Shown: positions 46,828-56,574, counted from the first letter of the stretch. The stretch is DNA of 64,000 nt from Actinomadura luzonensis (GCF_022664455.2 NZ_JAKRKC020000001.1:992001-1056000), one strand, 5' to 3'. The notes: generated by a model from the sequence alone, not told the origin. A program made the numbers and translations.

Positions 46828-47532
46828 GTGCATCAGCCGGCACGGTGGGGGCTGGGGGTCGCGGGCGCGGGCATCGCACTGATCATCGGCCTGGAGCTGA
46901 CCAGCCTCGACGAGATCAACCCGCTGCGGCGGACCATCAGCGAGCACGGCCTCGGCCCCGGCGGCTGGGTCTTCGGCCTCGGCGTGGGCCTGCTCGCGGC
47001 CGGATCGGCGGCCATCGCGGTGTCGCTGGCCCGCAAGCGGCTCGCCGGGATCGTCGGCACGCTCGCGCTCCTGGGCTGGAGCGCGGGGCTGATGCTCACC
47101 GCCTGGTTCGAGAAGCACGACTGGTCGGTGGGGCCCAGCACGAGCGGGAGCATCCACCGGGTGGGCAGCTTCGTCGCGTTCCTGTGCCTGCCGCTGGCGG
47201 TCGTGGTGATCGCGCGGCCGTGGCGGCGTCCCGGGCGGTCGCGGGCGACGCTGGTCGCCTTCGCGCTCGGCGTCTGCTCGGTGCTGTGGGTGGCCGGCAT
47301 CGGGACGATGATGCTCATCGGGGCACGGCACGGGCTGCCTTGGTACCGGGTCATGCCGCTCGGGCTGGTGGAGCGGGTGCTCGCGGTCACCGAGGTGGCC
47401 GCGCTGCTCGCCCTCGGCGTGTGGGCGGCCGCCGGGCGGCTCGACGCGGCGCCGGCCGGTCAGGGCGCGGCGGCCGTCCCCGGTCCTGGCGCGGCGGGCG
47501 GGGCCAGCAGCGCGACCAGGTCGTCCACGTAA
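46828..47532 (+). CDS. DUF998 family integral membrane protein
   Basis: A 234-residue protein with six hydrophobic helices, including WGLGVAGAGIALIIGLELT and WVFGLGVGLLAAGSAAIAVSL. It also has the short conserved NPLRRTISEHGLGPGG after helix 1 and SGSIHRVGSFVAF between helices 3 and 4, which define DUF998. Function unknown. The GTG at 46828 with GGGAGG in front is preferred. Its last 73 bases overlap the 3' end of the convergent TetR gene. Confidence 0.8.
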   Translation: MHQPARWGLGVAGAGIALIIGLELTSLDEINPLRRTISEHGLGPGGWVFGLGVGLLAAGSAAIAVSLARKRLAGIVGTLALLGWSAGLMLTAWFEKHDWSVGPSTSGSIHRVGSFVAFLCLPLAVVVIARPWRRPGRSRATLVAFALGVCSVLWVAGIGTMMLIGARHGLPWYRVMPLGLVERVLAVTEVAALLALGVWAAAGRLDAAPAGQGAAAVPGPGAAGGASSATRSST

Positions 47533-48095
47533 CCCCGGAACACGGCGGCCATGTCCACCCGCTCCGGGTCGATCAGCCACTGCGTCTGCAGGCCGTCCAT
47601 CATCGCGATGAGCCGATCGGCGTGCGCCTCGGTGTCGAGCCCCGCTCTGAACTCGCCGCGTTCGACGCCGAGCCGCAGCGCCGCCGCGACCTGCGCGCGC
47701 AGCCTGCGGTAGCGCCGCCTGGCCCACTCGTGCCCGGGGTGGCCGGGGGTCACGGCCTCGCCGCTGATCACCGAGAAGAGCTGCACCAGGCCGGGCACCC
47801 TGGCGTTGTGCCCGACCACGGCGGCCATCGCGTGCAGCGCGTCGACGCCGCCGGCGGACGCCAGGTCGAAGCGGCGCGCGTCGAGCTCGTCGCGGTGTTC
47901 GAGCACGGCCACGAGCAGGCGCTCCTTGCTCCTGAAGTGGTGGAGCAGGCCGGCCTGGGACAGCTCGACGCGCTCGGCGATGCGGGCCAGGGACGCGCCC
48001 CGGTAGCCGTTCTCGGCGAACTCCAGCAGTGCGGCGGCCAGGATGCGCTCTCTGCGCGCCTGTCCCGTCGCGTAGCCCCGTCTCACGTCCGGCAC
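47460..48095 (-). CDS. TetR/AcrR family transcriptional regulator
   Basis: A 211-residue regulator. The helix-turn-helix is at about 14-60 (RRERILAAALLEFAENGYRGASLARIAERVELSQAGLLHHFRSKERLL). The effector domain ends in an Ala/Pro-rich tail encoded in the 73 bases shared with the DUF998 gene. It is divergent from the MFS transporter gene, which is its likely target. No clear palindrome was found in the 84-base gap. Confidence 0.87.
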   Translation of the reverse strand: MPDVRRGYATGQARRERILAAALLEFAENGYRGASLARIAERVELSQAGLLHHFRSKERLLVAVLEHRDELDARRFDLASAGGVDALHAMAAVVGHNARVPGLVQLFSVISGEAVTPGHPGHEWARRRYRRLRAQVAAALRLGVERGEFRAGLDTEAHADRLIAMMDGLQTQWLIDPERVDMAAVFRGYVDDLVALLAPPAAPGPGTAAAP

Positions 48096-48179
48096 CCTAT
48101 CTCCTGGTGGCGCGACGGCCGGGTGGGCAGCTAACCTGACCCAGCCTCACGTTTGATCTCCCCCCATCAGGAGGCCGCC

Positions 48180-49337
48180 GTGCCCTCCCCGCGCGACTTC
48201 GAGGCCCGTGTGGCCACGTACGTCGTCTACGCCGTCCAGGGGCTGTCCTTCGCCTCGCTGCTGGTCCAGGTCGCCAACCTGCAGGCCAGGCACGGCATCG
48301 ACGACGGCACGCTGACGCTGCTGCTGCTCATCGTGCCGGTGTTCGCCGGCGTCGGCAGCGTCGCGGCCGGCGCGTTCGCCGCCCGGCACGGCAGCAGGCC
48401 GCTGCTCCGCCTCGCCCAGCCGGTGGTCGCCGCCGCCGTGGCGCTGGCCGGGCTGGCGCCGAACGTGCCGCTGCTGATCCCGGCGCTGCTGGTGTTCGGC
48501 ATCGCGGTCGGCGCGGTGGACGCCGGCATGAACATGCAGGGCGTCGCGGTCGAGCGCCGCTACGGCATACAGGTGCTCAACGGCTTCCACTGCGTGTGGA
48601 GCTTCCTCAGCATGCTCGCGGCGCTGTGGGCCTCCCTCGCCGCCGGGCTGCCGCTGCCGGTGACCGTGGCGGCCCCCATGGTCCTCGCCGTGGCCGGCTC
48701 CCTGTGGGCCGGGCGCAACCTGTTCGGCAAGGAGGAGGAGAAGCCGGACAGCGAGGTCTCGCCCATCGGCGGCTCCTTCCCGTGGCGGCCGCTCATCCCG
48801 CTCTGCCTGGCCATGGCCTTCCTGTACGTCGGCGACGCCGCGGTCTCCAACTTCAACACCGTGCTGATGAAGAACGTGCTGCACGCGAGCGCCGAGGTCA
48901 TCCCGCTGGCCTACGCCGCCTACCAGGCCGCCACGCTGGGCGTCCGGCTCGGCGGCGACTTCGCGGCTCGCGCCTACGGCCCGGCCGCGATCGTGCGCAT
49001 CGGCGGCGTGCTCGCCACGCTCGGCTTCCTCGGCGTCGTCCTCGCGCCGAACGCGGTGCTCGGCATCGTCGCGTTCGGCCTGACCGGGATGGGCCTCGCG
49101 GTCGTCGCGCCGCAGTCGTTCTCGGCGGCGGGCCGGCTCGACCCGGCCGGCACCGGCGTCGCCATCGCCCGGGTCAACCTGTTCAACTACGTCGGTTTCA
49201 TCGTCGGCGCGGCCCTGGTCGGCGGCATCGCGGACGCGACGGACTTCCGGGTGGCGTTCGCCGCGCCGCTGGTGCTGGCGGCGGCGATCATCGTGCTGGC
49301 GCCCGCCTTCCAGCCCAGGGCCGCCGCCACGGCCTGA
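48180..49337 (+). CDS. MFS transporter
   Basis: A 385-residue carrier with about 12 hydrophobic helices and an acidic/charged central loop (GKEEEKPDSEVSP near residue 188). It resembles the FucP/YbjJ-like MFS group seen in actinomycetes (GFHCVWSFLSM, AYAAYQAATLGVRLGGDF, VAPQSFSAAGRL). Substrate unknown. The GTG at 48180 is chosen because AGGAGG lies 5 bases upstream; nine earlier codons are spurious. The divergent TetR probably represses it. Confidence 0.85.
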   Translation: MPSPRDFEARVATYVVYAVQGLSFASLLVQVANLQARHGIDDGTLTLLLLIVPVFAGVGSVAAGAFAARHGSRPLLRLAQPVVAAAVALAGLAPNVPLLIPALLVFGIAVGAVDAGMNMQGVAVERRYGIQVLNGFHCVWSFLSMLAALWASLAAGLPLPVTVAAPMVLAVAGSLWAGRNLFGKEEEKPDSEVSPIGGSFPWRPLIPLCLAMAFLYVGDAAVSNFNTVLMKNVLHASAEVIPLAYAAYQAATLGVRLGGDFAARAYGPAAIVRIGGVLATLGFLGVVLAPNAVLGIVAFGLTGMGLAVVAPQSFSAAGRLDPAGTGVAIARVNLFNYVGFIVGAALVGGIADATDFRVAFAAPLVLAAAIIVLAPAFQPRAAATA

Positions 49338-49353
49338 CCGCCCGGCCCGCCGG

Positions 49354-50295
49354 TCAGCGTCGCCGCACCTCCGCGACCTCGACGGGACGGCCCTCGCGCA
49401 GCGACAGGTCGGCGGCCTCGGCGACGTACAGGGCCTCCAGCGCGTCCCCGATCGGGCACGGGCTCTCCTCCGACCGCAGGAACGCGTCGATCTCGGCGCG
49501 GTAGGCCTGCTCGAAGCGGGTGACGAAGTCCGGCCACGGGTCGGCGGGCTCGCCCAGGCCCTCGGCGCCGCGGAGCGGGGCGCGCGGGCCGAGGCCGACC
49601 GCCTGGGTGCGCAGCGTGCCCGCCAGCTCCATGCGCACGTCGTAGCCGGCGCCGTTGTAGCGGGAGCCCTGGAGGGTGGCGAGCGTGCCGTCGTCCAGGG
49701 TGAGCAGCGCGGCGCTGTTGTCCACGTCGCCTGCCGCGGCGAAGAACGGGGCCCCGCGGTTGGCGCCCCTGGCGTAGACGGAGACCACCTCGCGGCCGGT
49801 CACCCAGCGCAGCGCGTCGAAGTCGTGCACGTGGCAGTCGCGGAAGATCCCGCCGGACAGCGGCAGGTAGGAGGCGGGCGGCGGCGCGGGGTCGGCCGTC
49901 ACCAGGTGGACGCGGTGCAGCTCGCCCAGCTCCCCGGCGCGCAACGCCGCGCGGGCCGCCGCGTACCCGGGGTCGAACCTGCGCTGGAAGCCGATCTGCA
50001 CCCGGTGCCCCTCGGCGGCCTCCAGCACCTTCAAGGTCTCCTCCACGGTCCCGGCGGCCGGCTTCTCGCAGAAGACCGGGACGCCCAGCTCGCACGCCCG
50101 GACGATCAGCTCGGCGTGGGTGCTCGTCGGGGTGGCGATGACGACGGCGTCCGACTCGAACGGGTCGCCCGGCGCGCCGTGCGGCGAGCTGCGCACCGGA
50201 TCGGCCACGACCAGCTCGTCCACCAGCGGGTGCGCGGCCAGGGTGGCGGCGTGGAAGGCGCCGATCCGGCCCAGGCCCAGCAGTCCCACGCGCAT
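49354..50295 (-). CDS. Gfo/Idh/MocA family oxidoreductase
   Basis: A 313-residue NAD(P)-dependent oxidoreductase of the inositol-dehydrogenase type. The Rossmann start is MRVGLLGLGRIGAFHA, the conserved EKP is in VPVFCEKPAAGT near residue 96, and the C-terminal domain has GGIFRDCHVHDFDALRW with the catalytic Asp/His pair. It would oxidise a sugar or cyclitol. GGAGG ribosome site. It stands alone between the MFS gene (convergent) and the MocR gene (same strand, 50 bases upstream). Confidence 0.9.
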   Translation of the reverse strand: MRVGLLGLGRIGAFHAATLAAHPLVDELVVADPVRSSPHGAPGDPFESDAVVIATPTSTHAELIVRACELGVPVFCEKPAAGTVEETLKVLEAAEGHRVQIGFQRRFDPGYAAARAALRAGELGELHRVHLVTADPAPPPASYLPLSGGIFRDCHVHDFDALRWVTGREVVSVYARGANRGAPFFAAAGDVDNSAALLTLDDGTLATLQGSRYNGAGYDVRMELAGTLRTQAVGLGPRAPLRGAEGLGEPADPWPDFVTRFEQAYRAEIDAFLRSEESPCPIGDALEALYVAEAADLSLREGRPVEVAEVRRR

Positions 50296-50345
50296 GGCGC
50301 CTCCAGAGTCGGGATGGACCCTCTTTCTAAGCGAGGTTCTCAGCC

Positions 50346-51905
50346 TCAGTCAACGTTTTGTCCTGACATTCGGACTTTCAACCCGCGTACGACCTCCACC
50401 GACCGATGCGCGGGCAACCGCGCGAACCCCACCACCACGGCCGCCGGGCCCGGCAGCTCCCGCATCGGGCCCACCGCCTCCGCCGACAGCCCGAGGTCCC
50501 GCGCCGCCCGCACCACCGCCTGCTCCGCCCAGCCCTCCGGCAGCTCCAGGTACACGTGCAGCCCCGCGTCGATGCCCTTCACCCGCACCCGGGGCAGCTC
50601 CTCGGCCAGGGCCGCCACCAGGGCGTCCCGGCGGCGGCGGTACTCCCGCCGCATGCGCCGCAGGTGCTTGTCGTAGCCGCCGGTACGCAGGAAGTGCGCC
50701 AGCGCGTACTGGTCGATGACCGGCGAGCCCAGGTCCAGCTCGCCGCGCGCCCGCCGGATCGCTTCGGCCAGCTCGGGCGGCGCGGCCACCCAGCCGAGCC
50801 GCAGCCCCGGGGCCAGCGCCTTGCTCACGCTCCCCGACAGGATCACCCGGTCCGGCGCGAGCCCCTGCAGGCATCCGACCGGGTCGCGGTCGAAGCGGAA
50901 CTCGGCGTCGTAGTCGTCCTCCAGCACGAAACGGCGGCCCGCGTGCGCCCACTCCACGAGCGCGGCCCGGCGCGGCGGGGACAGCACCACGCCCGTCGGG
51001 AACTGGTGCGCCGGGGTGACCAGGGCCGCCTCGCCCGTGAGCCGCCGCACGTCCAGGCCCTCCTCGTCGACCGGCACCGGCACGAGCCTGGCTCCCGCCC
51101 GGCGCAGCAGCGGCACCTGGCGGTGACTCGTCGGGTCCTCCACGGCCAGGCGCAGGGCGCGCTGCCCGCCGCCGGACAGCACGTGCAGCACCAGGCTGAG
51201 GCCCTGGGCGACGCCGCCGACGATGACCAGGCCCTCCGGGCGCACGTCGGCCGCGCGGACCCGGCGGAGGTAGCCGGCCAGCTCCTCGCGCAGCTCGGGG
51301 ACGCCGCCCGGGTCGCCGTAGTCGAGCGCGTCGGAGGGGACGGTGGTCAGGACGTGGCGGACGGCGGCCAGCCAGCGCTGGCGGGGGAAGTGGGCCAGGT
51401 CGGGCGACGTGGGCCGATGCCCGTAATACGTCCCCCGCCCCTTCGCCCGGGGACCGCTCACCTGAGCCTGCACCCGTGGGCCGGTCGCCCCGTCCGCCGC
51501 GGGGGCCGCCCGTTCCGAGGTCACGCGCGACCGGTCCCCCAGGGGCGACCCCGTCCAGCGGACGCGGCGGGCGCCCGGCCGGCCACCCGCCCCGGCCGGC
51601 CGGGGCGGGCCGGCGTCCAGGCGCGCCTCCGCCGTCACCGCCCCCGCGGCCGGCCCCAGGGGCCGCGGGCTGACCCGCGTCCCGGCCCCCACCCGCGAGA
51701 CCAGGAACCCTTCGGCGACGAGCTGCTCGTACGCCTCCACCACCACCCCCCGCGATACCTGCAGATCGGCGGCGAGATCGCGGGTGGCGGGCAGCCGGGT
51801 GCCGGGGGCGAGCCGCCCGTCCCGGACGGACGCGCGCAGCTCGGCGGCGATCTGCCCGGCGATCCCACCCTTCGCGCGATCGATCCGGATCAGGAGGTCA
51901 GCCAT
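50346..51905 (-). CDS. MocR-type GntR regulator with aminotransferase domain
   Basis: A 519-residue fusion. Residues 1-75 are a GntR winged helix (GIAGQIAAELRASVRDGRLAPGTRLPATRDLAADLQVSRGVV...). A long Pro/Gly/Arg linker (about 80-165) leads to a fold-type I aminotransferase domain with the PLP lysine in SGSVSKALAPGLRLGW. MocR proteins sense PLP or amino compounds and usually control a divergent gene, here an EamA exporter. An ATTGG repeat overlaps its own ribosome site. Confidence 0.92.
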   Translation of the reverse strand: MADLLIRIDRAKGGIAGQIAAELRASVRDGRLAPGTRLPATRDLAADLQVSRGVVVEAYEQLVAEGFLVSRVGAGTRVSPRPLGPAAGAVTAEARLDAGPPRPAGAGGRPGARRVRWTGSPLGDRSRVTSERAAPAADGATGPRVQAQVSGPRAKGRGTYYGHRPTSPDLAHFPRQRWLAAVRHVLTTVPSDALDYGDPGGVPELREELAGYLRRVRAADVRPEGLVIVGGVAQGLSLVLHVLSGGGQRALRLAVEDPTSHRQVPLLRRAGARLVPVPVDEEGLDVRRLTGEAALVTPAHQFPTGVVLSPPRRAALVEWAHAGRRFVLEDDYDAEFRFDRDPVGCLQGLAPDRVILSGSVSKALAPGLRLGWVAAPPELAEAIRRARGELDLGSPVIDQYALAHFLRTGGYDKHLRRMRREYRRRRDALVAALAEELPRVRVKGIDAGLHVYLELPEGWAEQAVVRAARDLGLSAEAVGPMRELPGPAAVVVGFARLPAHRSVEVVRGLKVRMSGQNVD

Positions 51906-51906
51906 A

Positions 51907-51940
51907 TTGGTCCTGTCTTCCAGCGGGACATTGGACTGTT
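51907..51940. promoter_or_regulatory. Direct repeats ATTGGTCCTGT and ATTGGACTGT
   Basis: Two ATTGGnC-TGT repeats start 24 bases apart in the 68-base gap between the divergent MocR and EamA genes. MocR regulators often bind such direct repeats; the first overlaps the mocR ribosome site, suggesting autorepression. Confidence 0.45.
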
Positions 51941-51973
51941 TCCGCGAACCATTGCCTTCCTACCATCCTTCAC

Positions 51974-52864
51974 ATGAAGCACGGCACCCTCGGCGCCGCC
52001 TCGGCCATGTTCCTGGTGGGAACCCTGGCCGGAGTCTCCGGGCTCATCGGCGCATACCCCCTATACGGCGGCCAGGCGGTCCGGTATCTCCTCGCGGCCG
52101 TCATCCTGCTCCTCATCACGAAACCGCTCGGCCTGCGGTTCGTCCGGCTGACCGGACGCGAGACCCTCTACCTCGCCGCTCTCACCCTGCTCGGCCTGGT
52201 GCTGTTCAACGTGTGCGTCATCGAGGCCACCCGCGCCGCCGGCCCCGCCCTGGTCGGGACCGTCCTCGGCACGGTGCCCCTGTGGCTCGCCCTGGCCGGC
52301 GGCCGGCCCGCGCCCCGCCTGCTGATCGGGGCCGCCGTGGTGGTGGCGGGCGCCACCCTCGCCACCGGGCTCGGCAGCGGCACCCTGCCCGGCCTCCTGT
52401 GGTCACTCGGCGCGCTGGCCGGCGAGGTCGCCTTCTCCCTGCTGGCCATCCCGCTGCTGCCCAAGCTGGGGGCGATCCGGGTGTCGGCGTACTCGACCAC
52501 GCTGGCCGTCCCCATGCTGCTGGCCATCGGCCTGGCGGCGGAGGGCACGGCCATGTTCCGGATGCCGACGCTGCCGGAGGCCCTGGGCTTCGGCTACCTG
52601 TCGGTCGTGATCACGGTGCTCGCCTTCTTCCTCTGGTACACGGCGCTCCCCCGGCTCGGCCCCGGCCGCGCGGGCCTGTTCGCCGGCCTCATCCCGGTGG
52701 GCGCGATCGTCACCGGGACGGTGCTGGACGTCGCCGTGCCCTCCGCGTACGACCTGCTGGGCGCGGCCCTGGTGATCACCGGCATCCTCATCGGCCTCAC
52801 CGCCCCCGCGCCCGCCCGTGAGCGCGCCCCGGAGCCCGTACGGGCCGCCGAAGGAGGCGCGTAA
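51974..52864 (+). CDS. EamA (DMT) family transporter
   Basis: A 296-residue protein with ten predicted transmembrane helices in two EamA repeats (about 5-135 and 145-280). It has an [13 protein letters not shown] segment in the first repeat and [15 protein letters not shown] in the last. DMT carriers export amino acids or metabolites. Its divergent MocR regulator points to an amino or vitamin B6-related compound. ATG at 51974 without a strong ribosome site. Confidence 0.88.
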   Translation: MKHGTLGAASAMFLVGTLAGVSGLIGAYPLYGGQAVRYLLAAVILLLITKPLGLRFVRLTGRETLYLAALTLLGLVLFNVCVIEATRAAGPALVGTVLGTVPLWLALAGGRPAPRLLIGAAVVVAGATLATGLGSGTLPGLLWSLGALAGEVAFSLLAIPLLPKLGAIRVSAYSTTLAVPMLLAIGLAAEGTAMFRMPTLPEALGFGYLSVVITVLAFFLWYTALPRLGPGRAGLFAGLIPVGAIVTGTVLDVAVPSAYDLLGAALVITGILIGLTAPAPARERAPEPVRAAEGGA

Positions 52865-52883
52865 TCTACAGGGCGACGAAAGG

Positions 52884-54542
52884 ATGGACATGGGCGAGTT
52901 CGACTACACCGACCTGCTGCCGCTGGGAGCCGATGAGACCGAGTATCGGCTGATCACGACGGAGGGGGTGCGGAAGGTCGAGGCGGCCGGGCGGACGTTC
53001 CTCGAGGTCGAGCCCGAGGCGCTGCGGCTGCTCACCGAGACGGCCGTGCACGACATCTCCCACTATCTGCGGGCCTCCCACCTCGCCCAGCTCAGGAAGA
53101 TCGTCGAGGACCCCGAGTCCAGCGGCAACGACCGTTTCGTGGCGCTCGACCTGCTGAAGAACGCCTCCATCTCGGCGGGCGGCGTCCTGCCGATGTGCCA
53201 GGACACCGGCACCGCCATCGTCATGGGCAAGCGCGGCCGGCACGTGCTGACCGACGGGCGCGACGCCGAGCACATCGCGCACGGCGTGTACGACGCCTAC
53301 ACCCGCCTCAACCTCCGCTACTCCCAGATGGCCCCGCTGACCATGTGGGAGGAGAAGAACACCGGCAACAACCTGCCGGCCCAGATCGAGCTGTACGCCG
53401 AGGACCCGCACGGCCACCCCGACGAGTACAAGCTGCTGTTCATGGCCAAGGGCGGCGGCTCGGCGAACAAGTCGTTCCTGTACCAGGAGACCAAGGCCGT
53501 GCTCAACGAGAAGCGGATGATGGCTTTCCTGGAGGAGAAGATCCGCTCGCTGGGCACGGCGGCCTGCCCGCCGTACCATCTGGCGATCGTGGTGGGCGGC
53601 ACCTCGGCCGAGTACGCGCTGAAGACCGCGAAGTACGCGAGCGCCCGCTACCTCGACTCGATCCCGACGGCGGGCTCGCCCGCCGGGCACGGCTTCCGCG
53701 ACCTGGAGATGGAGGCGAAGGTCTTCGAGCTGACGCAGAAGCTGGGCATCGGGGCGCAGTTCGGCGGCAAGTACTTCTGCCACGACGTGCGGGTCATCCG
53801 GCTGCCGCGGCACGGGGCGTCCTGCCCGGTGGCGATCGCGGTGTCGTGCTCGGCGGACCGGCAGGCTCTCGCCAGGATCACGCCGGAGGGCGTGTTCCTG
53901 GAGCAGCTGGAGACGGACCCGGCGCGGTTCCTGCCGGACACCACGGACGAGCACCTGTCGGACGACGTGGTGCAGATCGACCTCAACCGCCCGATGCCGG
54001 AGATCCTTGCCGAGCTGACGAAATATCCGGTCAAGACCCGGCTGTCGCTCACCGGCCCGCTCGTCGTGGCCCGCGACATCGCGCACGCCAAGATCGCCGA
54101 GCTGCTGGACAACGGCGGCGAGATGCCCCAGTACCTGAAGGACCACGCCGTCTACTACGCGGGCCCGGCCAAGACGCCCGAGGGGTACGCCTCCGGCTCG
54201 TTCGGCCCGACGACGGCGGGACGGATGGACTCCTACGTCGAGCGCTTCCAGGCGGCGGGCGGCTCGATGGTGATGCTGGCCAAGGGCAACAGGTCGAAGC
54301 AGGTCACCGAGGCCTGCCAGAAGTACGGCGGCTTCTACCTGGGCTCCATCGGCGGGCCGGCGGCCCGGCTGGCGCAGGACTGCATCAAGAAGGTGGAGGT
54401 CCTGGAGTATCCCGAGCTGGGCATGGAGGCGGTGTGGAAGATCGAGGTGGTCGACTTCCCGGCCTTCATCGTGGTGGACGACAAGGGCGACGACTTCTTC
54501 ACCGACCGCACCGGGCCCGTGCTGAGCATCGGCCGCCGCTGA
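52884..54542 (+). CDS. Fumarate hydratase class I (iron-sulfur)
   Basis: A 552-residue oxygen-sensitive fumarase. The alpha domain has [13 protein letters not shown] (first cluster Cys), [11 protein letters not shown] and [12 protein letters not shown]. The beta domain has [12 protein letters not shown] and [35 protein letters not shown]. The full-length single-chain form matches E. coli FumA/FumB type enzymes. Starts at 52884 (or 52890, with AAAGGA in better spacing). It lies 20 bases after the transporter gene, though function suggests its own promoter. The window also encodes the unrelated class II enzyme FumC at 58486. Confidence 0.93.
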   Translation: MDMGEFDYTDLLPLGADETEYRLITTEGVRKVEAAGRTFLEVEPEALRLLTETAVHDISHYLRASHLAQLRKIVEDPESSGNDRFVALDLLKNASISAGGVLPMCQDTGTAIVMGKRGRHVLTDGRDAEHIAHGVYDAYTRLNLRYSQMAPLTMWEEKNTGNNLPAQIELYAEDPHGHPDEYKLLFMAKGGGSANKSFLYQETKAVLNEKRMMAFLEEKIRSLGTAACPPYHLAIVVGGTSAEYALKTAKYASARYLDSIPTAGSPAGHGFRDLEMEAKVFELTQKLGIGAQFGGKYFCHDVRVIRLPRHGASCPVAIAVSCSADRQALARITPEGVFLEQLETDPARFLPDTTDEHLSDDVVQIDLNRPMPEILAELTKYPVKTRLSLTGPLVVARDIAHAKIAELLDNGGEMPQYLKDHAVYYAGPAKTPEGYASGSFGPTTAGRMDSYVERFQAAGGSMVMLAKGNRSKQVTEACQKYGGFYLGSIGGPAARLAQDCIKKVEVLEYPELGMEAVWKIEVVDFPAFIVVDDKGDDFFTDRTGPVLSIGRR

Positions 54543-54692
54543 GCATCGGCTGCAGCTGAACTCGTGGCCGCTGGGTGCCGGGTGGGGTCTGCTCGCCGCT
54601 CGGCACCGGCGTCGGGGGTGTACCGGGATGGGGGGTTTCCCGCCGCTCGGCACTCGGCGTGCGGGGGGTGGTCGGGCCAGGCGTACGAGGGG

Positions 54693-54887
54693 TCAGGCCG
54701 CGAGCTGCATGGGCGCCCGGTGCGGCGGCACCATGGTGCCGTCGGGCAGCAGCAGGCCGGTGTCGTCGAACAGCACGACGCCGTTGCACAGCAGGCTCCA
54801 CCCCTGGTCGGGGTGGGCCGAGACGACGTGCGACGCCTCGCGGTCAGGGGCGTCGGCACTCGGGCAGAGCGGGTAATGACTGCACAT
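54693..54887 (-). CDS. DUF5999 family small protein
   Basis: A 64-residue protein. Its core MCSHYPLCPSADAPDREASH, VVSAHPDQGWSLLCNG and VVLFDDTGLLLPDGTMVPPHR is the DUF5999 pattern common in Streptomyces and relatives. Three cysteines (two in MC-x4-LC, one in LLCNG) could bind metal. Function unknown. The ATG at 54887 with GAGAGG is the usual start. An in-frame GTG at 54935 would add 16 residues and sits 3 bases after the stop of a possible 32-codon ORF. Confidence 0.8.
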   Translation of the reverse strand: MCSHYPLCPSADAPDREASHVVSAHPDQGWSLLCNGVVLFDDTGLLLPDGTMVPPHRAPMQLAA

Positions 54888-54938
54888 CGCGCACCTCTCT
54901 GATGGCGCTCCAGTGGTCTTGTCGTGGTCGGACACGGG

Positions 54939-55037
54939 TCAGAAGGGGAGCTTGCGGCCCGACGGCGTGCGAAGGTCCAGCGCCTGGGCGCTCGGCTTCC
55001 TCGGCCGGCGGCGAACCTGGGTCTGGCGCATCTTCAT
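54939..55037 (-). CDS. Possible 32-residue basic peptide upstream of the DUF5999 gene
   Basis: ATG at 55037, preceded by GAAGGA, reads MKMRQTQVRRRPRKP and ends RTPSGRKLPF at 54939. The composition is very basic and unlike random GC-rich frames. It would form a two-gene unit with DUF5999. No family is known to me; treat as a candidate only. Confidence 0.3.
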   Translation of the reverse strand: MKMRQTQVRRRPRKPSAQALDLRTPSGRKLPF

Positions 55038-55467
55038 CACGTCCTTCGGGTGCTCGTGCTGCTGGTCGGTGTACCTTGTGGCGTACGCCCAGTGTGACGA
55101 TCGGCACCGACACTTTCGGCGGCCCTCGAGCGATTGCCTCTTGTTGTTGGCTTTACCATGCCCCCGCCCCCTTACGGCACCCTTACAAGTCGCTGACCGA
55201 CCCCTGTTTCCCCTGGTGGCGGCTCAGCGCTTGAACTGAACGTCCCCTACAAGGCATCATGCCCGTTTTCGGGCGACATGAGTGTGCCGACCGACACAGC
55301 CCGTGGCCGCGCGCTCTCGACGCCCGGGGGACCCTCGTACTACCTTCGGACAGAGGCCCGGCGTGGATGTGCTGACGTGACGAGTCAGGCAGGTTGACTT
55401 AAGTTCGCAACAATTTATCGGCCGCGCCTCTACTGGTCGGTTTACACAAATAGGTAAGCTGCCAGGC
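55038..55467. other. Intergenic region upstream of the kinase pair
   Basis: About 430 bases with no convincing gene. Contains GCCCG-TTTT-CGGGC (55261-55274), a small hairpin that may end a transcript, and an AT-rich stretch at 55390-55465 with TTGACT at 55394. A promoter for the first kinase is likely in the latter. Confidence 0.4.
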
Positions 55468-56574
55468 ATGCGTGCGCCCTCCGGTTACCTTCTCGCCGCG
55501 CGCTATCGGCTTGTGGAGCCGGTCGGACGCGGCGGCATGGGCACCGTCTGGCGGGCGCATGACGAGCTGCTCAACCGCTACGTCGCGGTCAAGGAGGTGC
55601 GGCTGCCCTCCGTGCTCGACGAGGAGCTGCGCGCCGAGCTGTGCGCGCGCACCGAGCGCGAGGGCCGGGCCACCGCGATGGTCGCCCACCCGTCCGTCAT
55701 CACGGTCTTCGACGTCGTCACCGAGGACGACCGGCCCTGGATCGTCATGGAGCTGCTGCGCGCCAAGTCGCTGGAGCAGCTCATCCAGGAGGAGGGCCCG
55801 CTGGAGCCGCGCCGGGCCGCCGAGATCGGCCGGCAGATCCTCGGCGCGCTGCGCGCCGTGCACGCCAAGGGCATCCTGCACCGCGACGTCAAGCCCAGCA
55901 ACGTGCTCGTCACCGAGGACCGGGCCGTGCTCACCGACTTCGGGCTGGCCGCACTCGAAGGTGACGTTTCCATCACCCAGGCGGGCATCGTCCTCGGGTC
56001 CGCGGGTTACATCGCTCCAGAGCGGGTGCTCGGCTCCAAGGCCAGCCCCGCCGCCGACCTGTGGTCGCTCGGCGCGACGCTCTACACCGCCGTCGAGGGC
56101 CGCGGCCTGCACGGCCGCCGTACGGCCGCCGCCGCGCTCGCGGCGCTCACCAGCGGCGAGCCGATCCCGATGACCAAGGCCGGGCCGCTCGCGCCGGTGC
56201 TCGACGCCCTGCTCAGGATCGATCCACAGACCCGCCTCGACTCGGTGCGCGCCTCGCTGATGCTGGCCAGGGTCGCGGCCGGCGGCTCGGCGGAGGAGCC
56301 GCTGACCCCGCACCGGCCGCCGCGATCGGGGCAGGGCATGGCGCCGCCCGCGTTCGCGCGCCGGCCCACGCACCGCGGGCTGCACCGGGCGGACGTCACG
56401 GCCACCGCGGCGGTCAACGTGCCCAGGCAGGAACGGCGTCCCGGCGAGGGCGTCCATCGCAAGCGGGTGGAGCAGCGAGAAGCCCCTTCCGCTTATGCCC
56501 GATTGAAAGCCACGGTGATAAAGTTGTGCCTTCCTCGGCGGTTCTGGCCAAGAGAACTTCGCAAGCGAGGGTAA
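55468..56574 (+). CDS. Serine/threonine protein kinase (cytosolic, no sensor domain)
   Basis: A 368-residue Hanks-type kinase. The Gly loop is GRGGMGTVWRA (about 20-30), the ATP lysine is in YVAVKEV, the catalytic loop is HRDVKPSNVL near 133, DFGLAALEG takes the DFG place and the activation segment ends GSAGYIAPE. After about residue 270 comes a basic Pro/Arg-rich tail without a membrane helix, ending in a Trp/Arg-rich run. So it lacks the usual PASTA/transmembrane sensor and must get its signal from a partner. A second kinase gene starts 36 bases downstream. Confidence 0.93.
   Translation: MRAPSGYLLAARYRLVEPVGRGGMGTVWRAHDELLNRYVAVKEVRLPSVLDEELRAELCARTEREGRATAMVAHPSVITVFDVVTEDDRPWIVMELLRAKSLEQLIQEEGPLEPRRAAEIGRQILGALRAVHAKGILHRDVKPSNVLVTEDRAVLTDFGLAALEGDVSITQAGIVLGSAGYIAPERVLGSKASPAADLWSLGATLYTAVEGRGLHGRRTAAAALAALTSGEPIPMTKAGPLAPVLDALLRIDPQTRLDSVRASLMLARVAAGGSAEEPLTPHRPPRSGQGMAPPAFARRPTHRGLHRADVTATAAVNVPRQERRPGEGVHRKRVEQREAPSAYARLKATVIKLCLPRRFWPRELRKRG

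Noticed and set aside
54913..55239. Plus-strand frame with a Cys/Trp-rich middle
   Set aside because: No ribosome site, rare-looking codon use for this genome and antisense to a better candidate; not supported as a gene.
55261..55274. GCCCG-TTTT-CGGGC hairpin as terminator
   Set aside because: Only five base pairs and no nearby gene end on either strand; listed under the intergenic entry only.
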